64,000 nucleotides of DNA. Source: Stichopus chloronotus. Taxonomy: Eukaryota; Echinodermata; Holothuroidea; Aspidochirotida; Stichopodidae. Shown here one piece after another: positions 37,461 through 49,872 of this stretch. The stretch's first letter is position 1. Every line of letters starts with the position of its first letter. A program made the translations under genes and the position numbers. The notes beneath the pieces are model-generated. The model was not told the DNA's origin and searched no databases. It saw nothing but the letters and a program-made list of their open reading frames with translations. Location: NCBI GenBank assembly GCA_021234535.1, contig CM037842.1:5870203-5934202 (forward strand). Direction: 5' to 3'.

Positions 37461-39599
37461 TTTTTCATCTTTGGGGAACTTTCTTCAAACACAAAATCTT
37501 TCAACCAAAGATCATAACAAACGACCACACATGTGACTAGTAATTGAGATATTTCTTGTATTTGTTTCTCAACGTCTGTCAACTCGACAGATCAAATTAA
37601 TCAGTTCTAGCATTTAAACTGCGTCAGTTGTATGGCATGATCAGTCCAGTGTACTCCGGTAAAAAGATTCAAACTATTAGTTGAGTTACACCCTAGGTCG
37701 ATCAATTTTTATATTGTTTCTGTTATCTCACACATACCTTCATCACCAACTGCGTTGTAACCAATCAAAAATTTGTCCCCATTAATTGTTGTTCAGAACG
37801 CAGCACTGTTATCATTAGGTCAGGGGTAAACAGGAAAAATAGATCATGTAAAATCGTAGGTCAAAAAAGTTGTGGGATGGGGTGTAAGTATTCAGTTTAA
37901 AATGGGTGGTTCCTTTGCTAACTCCTGAGAGGCTTCACTTAATGTGAATTTGCTTAATCTATTGATTTTACACAATTATCAAACAACTAAATTCACTTCT
38001 CCCCTGATACACTATTGATTGAAGAGCACATTGGTGGTGGTAGAAGTGTTGTAAACCAATGATACCAACCAGCCCCGCGCCATCTCCCTCAATTCACCCC
38101 AAAAGTTTATCAAAGTGTCGGTTACACTCAGAAGAAACAAGGTTCGATTCAAATCCGACGATTTGCTGCGTTTCAGATTAAATCGTCTTCAATCATAGAC
38201 AAAAGGAACCGGCTAAAACTCGGAGATTCTATAAGATCGTTTGTGACGAAAACTAAAATAGAATGCCAACCAATCATTGCGTGACGTCATCTAAAGAGAA
38301 CTTTTATCGAGTGGTGAGAAAATTTCTGAATAATTTTGGAGTAAAGCTCTTCGAATTGTCGTAAATTAAATAAGATCACATTGGGTCCATCTTTAGGAAG
38401 ACTGCTAGAATCAGATATTGGTGTAGGATGACCTACTTCAACAAAAAAAAACACTAATAGTACACTGGTCTGATATATTTCAAAATATTAGATCCGATAA
38501 ATTGTTGTGGTGTGACGTGCCCTTTAGTCTTCTAGCTGGTTTCAATCATATCAATTGCTTCAACCATGGTGTCAGTTTGGGTTATGTTTATCTTAAACAT
38601 TCTTCAACTTCTTTGAACAAAACCCTGCCTCATAACCTTGTAAACTGTGTAACAAAAAGCACCCAAAAGAAACCAAATCCATTGTCTTTTCACTTTCATA
38701 AACTTTCTTTTTATGAACACATGTACACTTGGTTTACAAATTCAAGGTGATCTTTGGAAGAAACTACAGGTTATCATGAAAGATCGAACATAATTGAACT
38801 TTGTTGTATAAAGTAACGAGATTTTACATGAAAGCATATAAAGCTAACATCACTCTGTTTAGGCAGGAATACATGGGAGAGTAGATAACTTGAAATAAAA
38901 GCATAAATGGAAAATAAACATCAAATGTGTCGAAGAAGATGGTGGAAGTTCTAAGAAAAGAAAACAAGGTTGGCAACATCACATCAACCGCACCATCTCA
39001 TGTGGAGTGAACGGCAGCCACCCTACGCAGGATGCACCGTCTGACAAAGGTTGCACCATCCTATCAATCTTTGACAACCAACACAGGGTGCACCAATGGA
39101 GCATTCAAACATTACTGCAGGTTCGCTATCACCAGCAGGGTACTATTTCCTGAGTTTTCGTTACACTCTGAAAGGGCTCGCTGACAGGTCAGGAGCTACC
39201 AGAAGGAAATCAAATTGAGGTGACTTGTTCCCCTGTTTGAAATGTGTGACAAATGTGGATGAAAGAGATTTCAACGATCTTCAAATCTCCTGGACAACTC
39301 ATTAGCTGCATAACTCAACTGATACTAATGTACAACTTAATACTATTAATCTGCGGTTGATTGTCTCTTTCCTACACTATAGTGTGATGTCACTTACTGA
39401 GTGTAAACTGAAAGCAAAGCCTCAAGTTATGGATCAACTCAGAGAGATATCAAATTAAAGACCATTTACCTTACAAAAGAGTGTTACACAATAACCTTCT
39501 CTGTGGTCTAGTTTCAATAGCCTTCAAAGCTACAGTATCCACACGAAGGACTTGTGTGACTTAAGCATACCGTAGCATTCAAAATATTAATGCAAATCA

Positions 39600-40045
39600 A
39601 TCTGATTAGTTTCAAAAAGGTAGCTTGGGAAAGGTCATGTGTGACTCATCCACACTGTCACATCACACATCATCCTCAATAGCCATGGTAGTACGATTCA
39701 CAAAGGTACATATCAAGGTCTTGTGTGACTCATAGATACTGTTACTTCACCAAACCATGAATGTAAAGCTATGGTTATACGATTAAAGGTCTTGGGTGAC
39801 TCATACATACTGTCACATCACAAACCATCCTCAATAGCCATGGTAGTATGATTCACAGAGGTTCATATTAAGGTCATGTGTAACTCATCCACACTGTCAC
39901 ATCACACACCATCCTCAATAGCCATGGTAGTATGATTCACAAAGGTTAATATCAAGGTCTTGTGTGACTCATACATACTGTCACATCACACACCACCTAT
40001 GGTTATACGATTTAAGGTCTTGGGTGACTCATACATACGATCACG
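39600..40045. repeat. Tandem repeat of about 75-125 bp with 'AAGGTCTTGTGTGACTCATA'
   Basis: Five or so units share 'aaggtc.tg.gtgactcata.atactgtcacatcacacaccatcctcaatagccatggtagtatgattcacaaaggtt'. Some are shortened to 'ctatggttatacgatt'. Units alternate between full and short forms, suggesting unequal exchange. A more diverged unit may precede at 39480-39580. Confidence 0.75.
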
Positions 40046-40869
40046 AAACCAACATGTGAAATTGTGAATATACAATCGCTTATCAAAAGTCACAAAATTA
40101 ATACTATTAAGTTCATGAGTGGCTCATACTCTACTTACTGACATCAATACCACATTGTCTTTGCAATGTATACAAAGCTAACTCAGTGTCAAGGTCAGAG
40201 GTGTCTTATCCATACTGACACACCATCATCAACGGTATTTTGCTACATCAATATCTATGATGCAGGACAAATAGAATCTTCAGGTTATATTATCCAACTG
40301 TTATTCTTTTTTAAGTAAATCATGTTACCCTTGCACATACAAGGTAACACTCTATGATGATGAAGACCATGTAGCTAATTGTGACTATAACTTCTCTGGC
40401 ACAAACTGTGTCATTCAAGCAGATCACAGATTGATAATGATAAAGCATCTCAGGAAATCAAATCCACATTCACTACCACATCACATACTTCTTCATCCCA
40501 CCCAAAACTGAATGGGCAATGATGTATCACACATTAAGGTAAAATCAGTTCTTTCAGCCAAAGGAACTTAAAAATATTCATAACGTTGCTGTCTTAAATT
40601 TTTTTCAAACTGTCAAACTGGTAAGGAATATTCAAAGATACGACATGTTCTCTTGTCGTCTTCGTCAGTAAATCCCTGAGAGAATACACCAGGTTTAGAT
40701 GTGAATATTAATGAACGGCAACTGTAAAAGGAATGACATATCAGACTTCTCGCTGTCTTTTCAACAAATGCCACTAAAATATAAAATCCTTGAAAACTGC
40801 CAAATGATAGGTAAATTGAAGAAAATTTCTTACACAAATAAGCACAATGTTTACAGTGTGCATTTTGCT

Positions 40870-41280
40870 TTGCAGAGATGACATCCCACTCAACAGAAAT
40901 GATATCCAACTTAGATGAAATGATACCCCATTCAGAGAACTGATATCATGCTCAGGTGAAAAAATATCCTACTAAGGAGAAATAATATCCTTCTAAGGAG
41001 AAATAATATCCTGCTCAGGGAAATAATATCCTCCTACAAAGAAATATCTTGCTCAGGAGAAATTAATACCCTCCTCAGGAGAGAAAATACCCTACTTAGG
41101 AGAAACGATATTCCTGATGGGGAGAAACATCTTGCTCAGGTAGAAATAATACCCTACTTAGGAGAAACGATATTCCTGCTGGGGAGAAATACCTTGCTCA
41201 GGAGAAATAATATCCTGCTCAGTAGAAATGATACTCCTGCTCAAGACAAATGTCATCCTGCTCACCAGACGTGATATCCC
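40870..41280. repeat. 21-24-bp minisatellite 'GGAGAAATAATATCCTGCTCA'
   Basis: Roughly 18 imperfect copies share 'ggagaaat.atatcctgctca'. Later units drift to 'ggagaaacgatattcctgctg'. It is probably intergenic or in the distal 3' flank of the multi-IQ gene. Confidence 0.8.
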
Positions 41281-41560
41281 TCTCAGACACATAACAATGA
41301 AAAAAACATGAGGAAAACATGGAACGTTATTCACAGCTGGTGTAAACTCCCCTTTGGATAGAAACACAGATTTCAAGAAATCTGCTTTAATGATCACTAT
41401 CAAACATAAAAGGGCCTGTTATTCATAGCTGGTGAGAATATCCTCCAGATAAAAACACAGAAATCAAGAAATCTGCTTTGATGGTCACTATCAAACGTAA
41501 GAGGGGTTTCCAGACAACAGCCTGCTAAGGAACAATGAGCTGGTGATAGATCTTACAAGA

Positions 41561-41890
41561 CCATGCTACATCTAGGCATATCGACATAGGCCTTCCCAGC
41601 ATCATCAAAATATTACGTTTAGACTCACAGCCAGCTGACATAGGATTTCCTAGCGTAATCGTTTTACATCTAGGCATGTTGCCAGCTAATGTAGGCCTGC
41701 CTAGAGTGACCATGCTACATCTAGGCATGTTGCCAGATGATGTAGGCCTTCTTAGGGTGACCATGCTACATCTAGGCATGTTGCCAGATGATGTAGGCCT
41801 TCTTAGGGTGACCATGCTACATCTAGGCACCTTGCCAGATGATGCAGGCCTTCCTAGGGTGACCATGCTACATCTAGACTCAACTCCAGC
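41561..41890. repeat. 51-bp minisatellite near the 3' end of the multi-IQ gene
   Basis: Units of 51 bp share 'gaccatgctacatctaggcat' and 'gccagatgatgtaggccttc'. The three central copies (about 41706-41860) are nearly identical; the outer ones are diverged. Because 51 is a multiple of three, frames stay open on both strands with a 17-residue period, which is why long ORFs appear here. Its position 200-530 nt after the stop codon makes 3' UTR location possible. Confidence 0.8.
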
Positions 41891-42089
41891 TGACATTAAT
41901 TCTCTGAACAGCCAACATCTAACTCCTCCTTACTGTCTTTATCCCTGATTATCCTACTAATGTCCTTATAGGATCTGTCATATGTTTTCCGGTAACCAAC
42001 TAACTGGTAGCTTTCAAGCATCATTAAGATCATACCTTTCATTTCTTATAAACTAATTTGTGACAAGTCTCATCATAATTCATCTCACT

Positions 42090-42578
42090 TTATGCATCAG
42101 CAGGTTTATCCTCATCACCAGCTGATGTATCTTCCTCAGCCCCCTTCTCTGGTTCACCTGGTTCAGTTGGAGGAGCACCACCTTCAGTTGGAGGCGCATC
42201 ACCTTCTGCAGGAGTAACATCATTTTCAGCAGGTGGGGCATCAGCGTCTGCAAGAGGTGCATCACCCTCTGTAGGAGGGGCATCGCCTTCTGTAGCAGGG
42301 GCATCAGATTCAGGGGGAGGAACATCTTCAGTGGGTTTGACATCATTTGCGGGTGCAGCTTCTCCAGCAGTGTCTTGTTCTGATTCCTCAGCAGCAGGAG
42401 GGGCATCACCATCTGTAGCTGCTGGGGCATCATCCTCAGTGGCAGGAGGGGCATCACCATCTGTAGCTGGAGGGGCATCACCCTCAGTTGCAGGTGTTTC
42501 TTCTGCTGACGGAGCAGTCGTTTCCTGTTCGGGTTCAGCTTCAGCGACCTCCTCTGAAGTTTCTTCTGTTGCTTTCAT
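42090..42578 (-). CDS. Multi-IQ protein, terminal exon: acidic Ala/Pro repeats
   Basis: After acceptor 'ttttaactctgcag' the exon opens with ATG AAA GCA in phase 0 and runs 162 codons to a stop at 42090-42092. It is extremely rich in Glu, Ala, Pro, Asp and Thr. Imperfect repeats are built on 'EGDAPPAT' (for example GDAPPATDGDAPPATE). It contains no IQ motif, and the sequence should be intrinsically disordered. It joins in phase to the IQ exon at 47720. The internal Met is not needed as a start, although a short message beginning here cannot be excluded. Confidence 0.75.
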   Translation of the reverse strand: MKATEETSEEVAEAEPEQETTAPSAEETPATEGDAPPATDGDAPPATEDDAPAATDGDAPPAAEESEQDTAGEAAPANDVKPTEDVPPPESDAPATEGDAPPTEGDAPLADADAPPAENDVTPAEGDAPPTEGGAPPTEPGEPEKGAEEDTSAGDEDKPADA

Positions 42579-42649
42579 CTGCAGAGTTAAAATATAATAA
42601 ATTGGAAGATGAAGAATCCAATCAGCCAAAGATGATGTTAAACTGATCA

Positions 42650-43720
42650 AGCACTGATGATAAATCTAGTATCAACCAATGAAAATGATAAAATCTACAA
42701 TATCAACCAATGATGATGATAGATCTATCAACCAATGATTATGATGATAATGATGATGATGATGACAAATCTAGTATCACCCAATGAAAATGATAAACAT
42801 AGATCTATCAACCAATGATTATGATGATAATGATGATGATGACAAATCTACTATCAACCAAAGAAAATTATGGAATCTACAATATCAACCAAAGATGATG
42901 ATTGATCTATCAACCAATGATTATGATGATAATGATGATGATGATGACAAACCTAGTATCAACCAATGAAAATGATAAACATATTAACCACTGATGATAA
43001 ATCTACTATCAAGCAATGAAACTGATAAAATCTACAATATCAACCAATGATGATGATAGATCTATCAACCAATGATTATGATGATAATGATGATGACAAA
43101 TCTAGTATCAATCAACCACTGATGATTAACCTAGTATTAACAGATGAAAATGATGGAATCTACAATATCGACCAATGATGATGATAGATCTATCAACCAA
43201 TGATTATGATGATGATGATGACAAATCTAGAATCAATCAACCACTGATGATTAACCTAGTATTAACTGATGAAAATGATAAAATCTACAATATCAACCAA
43301 TGATGATGATAGATCTATCAACCAATGATTATGATGATAATGATGATGACAAATCTAGTATCAATCAACCACTGATGATTAACCTAGTATTAACAGATGA
43401 AAATGATGGAATCTACAATAACGACCAATGATGATGATAGATCTATCAACCAATAGGCCTAATTATGATGATTATGCTAGTAATGACAAATGTAGTATCG
43501 ACCAATGAAAAAGATAAATCTATCAACCACTGATGATAAATCTATAATCAAAGAATGACAAGGATGAATCTACCACCCAATCATGATGATTACGATGAAT
43601 CTAGTATCAGCCAACAGAAAGGATACATCTATCAACTACTGACGATGATAAATTTACCAACCAATGAAAATGAATCTATCAAAAAGGAAAACGATGAATT
43701 TATCAACCAATAACAACGAA
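42650..43720. repeat. Satellite-like tandem array 'CAACCAATGATNATGATGATAATGATGATGA'
   Basis: Higher-order units of about 120-140 bp repeat seven or so times. Each contains 'gatagatctatcaaccaatgattatgatgataatgatgatgac', then 'aaatctagtatcaaccaatgaaaatgataaaatctacaatatcaacc'. Within units, GAT trinucleotide runs vary in length. Units degrade toward 43.5-43.7 kb. Open frames here are repeat artefacts. Confidence 0.85.
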
Positions 43721-45718
43721 ATATCTATCAACAGTTTAGCCAATGAGTTCTCAACAACTGAGAAAGGCCCTACCAGCAGTTACTTCACCAGAAGTGTTAG
43801 TGGCATTGCTAGATAAACAACAGCTTTCAAATTTTGAACATACGTGTAACTAAATGGCCGTATGATCCTTAGCTCTTTCTTCTTGATCTTGAAACAACTT
43901 TGAGGAGCAGAAATCACTTGAGTCACACCTACATGATCCTCTTCCATACATACATGTAATCTTCAGTTTATGATAAATGCTCTTAAATTTCCCCTTTTTT
44001 TTGTAGTACTATGTAAAAGAGGAATGTCAATCAATCTCAGCCAACTTACAATATACAGGGCTGGAATTAACCGACGGCCACGTTCACAGCCACGATGGCC
44101 GTCGTGCCCAAATCCCTTGGCCGTCATGCCCTCCCAGGCTGGATGTACAATATTCTGGGAATACAATATCAGGGAATAAATTTTCCCACTTAGAAATAAT
44201 TTCATCCTGACAAAAAATTCTGCCGCGTGCTACATCACAATTATCGGAAATGCGACATTGTCTAGTGTCGGTCCCGACTGGAGGCTGTCACGTTAACACG
44301 TTTAAGGGCTTCCTTAAATACGCAACTCACACAATATTGTCAATGGCATTAAATGCAACTTTACCTAACCGGTACAAAAGTGATCCACCTACCGTACGCT
44401 TTGCAGGGACCACGTGTGCAGTGAAAATGATTTCAATATGTACAGCCCTATATGTGGCGTGAGATGTCTCATATCATTTTGTTTGGGAGGATTATGAATC
44501 AGGCTCCGACAAATCGATCGCCTGTCCGATTGCCCGAGGCAACCAAATTTTAATCGGGCTACGAAGTTTCGTGAAGCCCTGAAGCATACCAGAAATTCAG
44601 GTAACGAATCCAGAGTATTTGTAGTATTTGTGAGGGGAGGGTAGGGGTGGAACAGGGCTCTAGTCAAAGCCAGACCATCGTTGTCAATGTGACTGTTTCG
44701 TGAATCGAATGTTTATAATGGGAAGTTAGAGGTATTTGTGTGGCATTTTCATGAAGAAAGGGGTGGTGGTTAAAATGGGTAGTAAAGGAAAATCACCATG
44801 TGAAGGGGCCCAGGGGTGGTGGTTGATAGTAACACATATGATCGTTTTTAACCTTGAGAACAGGCAGGGAGTGGGGTTTAGAGCGGATGGGGGATACCAT
44901 ACTGTGAGGACTTCAACTATCCCCGTATGTGCAAAGAAAATAATGATTTAGGTTATTTTCAACTACTCCGTTTGAGTCAGGAGTTTGTGTTGGGTAATCG
45001 TAAGTTTTATGTGGTAAAATACTTTCCAAATATTTCATAAATGTACAAAATTCTGTAACAATAACCCACCCTGTTTTATTATGAAGCATTTGCGGCATAC
45101 AAATATATTAGAAAACAACTTGAAGAGTTTTCAACACTTAGGATAGAAAAATGTTTAAAAATCTGTTGTGCTAAAGTGTGTAGGCTGGGCTCTTAGTGTG
45201 TACGTATTTGTTAGGCAACAGGGAAAGTCCCAAACAATCATGTAGAAAAGCATTAGGGCCTATATAAGCACCGTTCCACTGACAGTTTATGAATATATTG
45301 CCGATTACTAACTTAAGGTCTTTAACACATGCCAGGAAACTTGAAAGCAGCTTCCTTCGTTTATCTGCTTAACCACAAATTCTGCGCTAATGTAGAATCA
45401 AGAAATGCGTCTATACTGTAGCCTGACTATGTGCATGAACGTTAGGCCTACACTACATGAAACCAGTGGCAGTCGCATGCAAAAGTTAGCCTAGGTCAAA
45501 CATCTCCTAAGTTTTGTGGGCCTCGCTTGTTGGTGGATAATCTGAATTGGTAGAACAGTAGGCCTACTATCAGACTCTTCTCAAACAAATCACGCACACA
45601 TTATTTAGCTTACACGTGTAAATTCATGCAACTTGATGCAGTATTATTGCAATAGTAATGAAATTGTGAAAAGTAAATAACTTATTGCACAGTTACGGCA
45701 ATCCCTAAGCTATGGTAA

Positions 45719-46264
45719 CCTATGCCGCTATATATATGTACGTGTGATTCGATAGAGTATACGTCGTATGTCAAACAATTACACGCCTTTCTGCAGTACT
45801 ACTGCTAGTTACGGTAGCAAGCTATGTCTAAGTGTGTCACGCGCCAGTATGTCCGGCCGCGCCGGCCGGGGTACGTACGGGTTCTATGTTGTGTACATAA
45901 CCTATGCCGCTATATATATGTACGTGTGATTCGATAGAGTATACGTCGTATGTCAAACAATTACACGCCTTTCTGCAGTACTACTGCTAGTTACGGTAGC
46001 AAGCTATGTCTAAGTGTGTCACGCGCCAGTATGTCCGGCCGCGCCGGCCGGGGTACGTACGGGTTCTATGTTGTGTACATAACCTATGCCGCTATATATA
46101 TGTACGTGTGATTCGATAGAGTATACGTCGTATGTCAAACAATTACACGCCTTTCTGCAGTACTACTGCTAGTTACGGTAGCAAGCTATGTCTAAGTGTG
46201 TCACGCGCGCCAGTATGTCCGGCCGCGCCGGCCGGGGTACGTACGGGTTCTATGTTGTGTACGT
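45719..46264. repeat. Three nearly identical 182-bp tandem repeats
   Basis: Units starting 'cctatgccgctatatatatg' begin at 45719, 45901 and 46083, exactly 182 bp apart. Copies 1 and 2 look identical. Copy 3 differs by a GC insertion ('cacgcgcgccag') and its last bases. Each unit contains a CpG-dense palindromic core 'CCGGCCGCGCCGGCC', a strong contrast to the AT-rich surroundings. The array sits almost at the midpoint of the flanking inverted-repeat element. Confidence 0.92.
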
Positions 46265-46596
46265 AAAAAACACGGAAGTGTCCACTGTCAATGAATATTT
46301 ATTATATAATTATGAAACGTCACGAATTTGGGAAAAACGTGACAAATTTCGGAAAGACGTTACCATTTTGGTTGTTTCGTCGTACATTTAAACAAATCAC
46401 AGTGAATTTGTTCTTTGGATGGGTTGGACCAGGGAGGTAACAGATGACGCACTATGAACAGAATCACAACTCACGCAACGGGCCGCTGCTTTTGGTCGGT
46501 GTCCTGTACCGTGCATGCCTGTCAATGTTCGATCACTTGTCAGATGGCTACTTCATCGTTCACAGTTACAAATACATAAGAGTATCATCCGTCGGG

Positions 46597-46703
46597 AGAT
46601 AGAGTTGAAACCCCAGATAGAGTTGAAACCCCTGATTTTTTCAACTGAAGACTGTAACCCCAGATACAGTTGAAACCCCCGTTTTTTCAACTGACGACTG
46701 TCT
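46597..46703. repeat. Short tandem repeat 'AGATAGAGTTGAAACCCC'
   Basis: Three copies of 'cagata.agttgaaacccc' alternate with 'ttttttcaactgaagactgt' segments. 'gttgaaa' and 'ttttttcaac' are partly self-complementary, so small hairpins are possible. It lies inside the 44.1-47.4 kb element. Confidence 0.6.
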
Positions 46704-47719
46704 TGCAAAGGGGTAGTTTTGTAATAAACACCGTACTTCAAATTTACAAGTCATGCAGTCCTTTCCACTAGCTGAAACCTAACAGACGGTTTACTAACAG
46801 ATGAGTCAGACTCAGAGCTGCTCAGTGAACATTAGCAAACGGTTGCCTCTAGTGGAACTTGGAGGTAGAAGCATGTAGTATATCAACATGAAATTTAGAT
46901 GGATCCAGGAAAAACATCTAGAATCTCAATCAAGTCTCAACAGTAATCGATAGGAATTTGGAAAAAAAAGATTAACAAATGAAATATCTCTAATCAATCA
47001 TGATTGCTTATGTTAGTTGCTAAGAGTTGATGAAACGGAATAAATTTTTAAGGTATAATTTAAGGCTTGTGCTTTTTATTTGCAGTCATTGAGGTGTGTG
47101 GACTGAACTCAACTTGCTTGTTTTTGTACAGTAGATACAATGCATTTATCTTACAAGTCACTCTGTCATTACCACAGAGAGGAGGCCCATTTTTACAAGT
47201 AATACAGCTGTACAGTCTGAGTGGTCTGAAACCTATTGCTTTCCTATCACATGATGTATTGAACAAGGTCCATAGACCATTTAACTGTTACCAATTGATT
47301 TTCACTTTGGCCTCGGTGCCCTGCCATATGGAAACATTTGGCCTTGGTGCCCTACCTGATGGCCTTGGTGCCCTCCAAAATTCATGAATGACCAAGGCCA
47401 AATGGCATGCCCTCCTTCAAACTTAATTCCAGCCCTGAATATATGAAGAATCTAGTTGAATCTTACCTACCTGAAAGAGAAACCTCATGATGCTGACTGC
47501 ATCATTGCCAACTATTACTGGATGCTATTGGAATCCTGAAATGTTACTGACCGCAATTACTGAACTCTACCATTCACAGAAGACGTCTTTCTGTTCATTA
47601 CTGTACCTTTAACTATGTTATATGTTTGGATTATTCCTTTGTACAGTTTTATACTTTATTTGACCTTATTACATATTTAACATTTTGACCTCTTTTCATG
47701 ACTTTATTATCATATTTAC

Positions 47720-48049
47720 CTCTTTCCTGGCCTTAAATCCTTTGAATTCCTTCTGTATTTTTAAGGCTGCTTGTTCTACCTCCGGGTCTGTCAGATCTAT
47801 GTCTATTTCTTCATTTGGCTTCTCTTTGTCATCTTTATTATCGTCTTCTGCTATCCCACCATCTTCATCTTTCTTTTCATCACTGTCTGCTGTTTTCTCT
47901 GCTGGTTCTCCTCCATCTCCCTGTTCTTCTTTGGGGTCTTCTGTCACCTCCCCAGATTCCTCCTTGGAGGCATCAACTTCACCACCTGACTCTTCCTTTT
48001 GATCCTCTGCAGGATTGTGGTTCCCCACTTTCATTTTCTTCATGTTGGG
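47720..48049 (-). CDS. Multi-IQ protein, exon with acidic linker and one PEP-19-like IQ motif
   Basis: The exon is 330 nt and phase 0. It starts with basic 'PNMKKMKVG'. About 65 residues of Glu/Asp/Gly/Lys-rich linker follow, then 'EEIDIDLTDPEVEQAALKIQ' and 'FKGFKARKE', ending at donor 'AAAGAG|GTAAAT'. Two acceptors compete: CAG at 48054-48055 and AAAG four bases further. Only the second keeps the phase of the upstream exon, so 48049 is taken as the boundary. A complete IQ core (IQ..F.G...RK) is present. Confidence 0.82.
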
Positions 48050-49872
48050 CTTTCTGCTTAAAAAGTCAAAAGAGAAGATAAATGTAAATGAGCGTTAAGC
48101 TAAGTAGGTCACAATGAACATAGTCAATATGTTGGTTATAGAAGGCTTTGGTGGCTCTGGCAGTTTTGGAGTCCAGTAGTCGTGGTCAAAACAGTCGTGA
48201 CCAAAACAGTCGTGACTACGAAGGTGCTCAAGAATCCTACTTGCTTTTGGTTTCAGTGACAACAAAACTGCTGAGTATAGACAATGTAGGGTCCGAGTCT
48301 TTGTGAGTTAGAATAGTGTTTCTAACTCACAATCTAAGTTGCCTGACAAAGGCTTGGTATATAGTTGGGAAACAAGAAATATCAAAAAAGCTAGGCTACT
48401 AAGATTGTAAAAATCATAATTCATTCAACTTGCAAGAAAAGTAAGGTTGAGTAATCCAATGAAACCTATTACACTGAGTGTTCATGAATTACTCTACTGT
48501 GGGTTTTGTATAAACTCATAGTAGAGTTTTTTATTTTTATTTTATTTTTTATTGGCCTCTAAATTCAGTTCATTCAAGCATAGATGACATTTGATGCAAT
48601 CAAGATATGAAGAGTATTTCACACCTTTTTGCTATGCTACCTTATATGGAACTGATTGAACCTTTAAGGAGAAGGAACACAATTATTTTTAGATCATCTT
48701 TCAGTTTCCACAGACTCTGCATTTTGAAGTAAAAGAGAAAAAAATTCAAATTACATTATTTTTTTATCCAGCAACCAAATAGAGAAAATACCAAGATGAT
48801 AATAAAGACAATACTATAGCTATAAGTAGCCTTGTGAAATGCTGTTCTTTCACTATCTAGAAAGTACTGCCAACTCACCACAGGCATATGAAATAAAAAG
48901 TTAAATGTGTTGCAAGGTGGCAAATAAGGAAACACCGGGTCAGGGAGCGAAGGTCGCAAACATCAAAGATTAAATGGTTACAGGAATTAGCATATAATAA
49001 AAGATTAGTGCATCAAGAAATTAAATCAGAATGTAGGATAAGAATCATTCACGAAACTACAGCCATGCAGAAATAATGCATGAACAATAGAAACAAAAAA
49101 GAGGTTGAAGGAAGAGAGAATGTCATCAATTGTACAAAGTTAAAAAAATATTAGGTCTACATGATCAACAAACGAAACATGAAAAAATCAAATTTGATTG
49201 AACAGAAAACAAAATTACATCTTCACCGACTGTCATATTTAGTAGGGATTCCATAACAGTTCTGTACTGCACTGTACATACTGTACATTAAAAGAAATGT
49301 AATATAATGAAGCAGAAATGGGTGTATCAATCCACTCCCCTCATTGGAGTCCTGAAACTTAATGTTGCTAAAGAAAAAAGAAAAAAGAAATAAAAGAAAC
49401 AAAACAAAGAAACCCATAATGGAATTGCTGACAGTTTTACAGTTGGATGCACTCAGTAATTAGATTGCTGCTAGTGGAGTAACACCAATCTCAAACTTTA
49501 GGTGGAAAAATGAAACCATAGTTACAAGAAAAGGTTCTTAGCTAACAATTCATCTCTCGGAACTCCAAAGAAATGTAAAGAATAGATTCTCCTGAGGTAA
49601 ACAGGAACAAACTACATCCAGACATGCAGAGAGGACCAAATCGGGCTACAGAGAAAACTGGTTTCAACTTAAAAAATACGTACTGAAGTAACCATGACAA
49701 ACTGGGTAATGCCACTAGGATACCACCAAGAGACAGCGCTAGAAGGTACGGTAGAACAAACCTGCAACAGTTTGAACTATATCATGCAACAAAAGACCAA
49801 ATACACTAAGACATGCTCATCTCCAGAAGATGCACACCGTAATAGGAACCAACAGACAGACCGTAAATTCAC
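48050..49872. other. Intron of the multi-IQ gene
   Basis: This is a 1.8-kb AT-rich intron between phase-0 exons. I saw no further exon or recognisable repeat. Confidence 0.6.

Larger units (their letters stand above)
33972..42089. other. Intergenic stretch between lectin 5' end and the multi-IQ gene 3' end
   Basis: No coding exon was recognised. It should contain the lectin promoter near 34 kb and the 3' UTR of the multi-IQ gene just below 42090. I saw no canonical AATAAA close to that stop. The stretch holds several minisatellites: 37115-37460, 39600-40045, 40870-41280 and 41561-41890. C/G runs lie near 34730 and 35990. Confidence 0.55.
44056..47437. mobile_element. Non-autonomous 3.4-kb terminal-inverted-repeat element, hAT-like ends
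   Basis: A perfect 15-bp inverted repeat, CAGGGCTGGAATTAA, stands at 44056-44070 and 47423-47437. Subterminal copies of a 'TGGCC.T.GTGCCC' word occur at both ends: two near 44092-44130 and three near 47306-47375. The flanks share AATATA directly outside both ends. A 'CAGGG' terminus with subterminal repeats recalls hAT elements, but the 8-bp duplication expected for hAT is not evident. No transposase frame was recognised. The centre holds the 182-bp triplication. Confidence 0.6.
42579..47719. other. Last intron of the multi-IQ gene
   Basis: A 5.1-kb intron with no exon recognised. It is largely occupied by a satellite-like array (42650-43720) and a 3.4-kb inverted-repeat element (44056-47437). 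Confidence 0.65.

Noticed and set aside
41525..41948. Repeated open frames on both strands with a 17-residue period
   Set aside because: They are explained by the 51-bp minisatellite; no splice sites or unique flanking coding sequence.
44056..47437. Clear hAT assignment from an 8-bp target duplication
   Set aside because: The 8 bp outside each end (acaatata and aatatatg) do not match; only a 6-bp AATATA is shared and the flanks are AT-rich.
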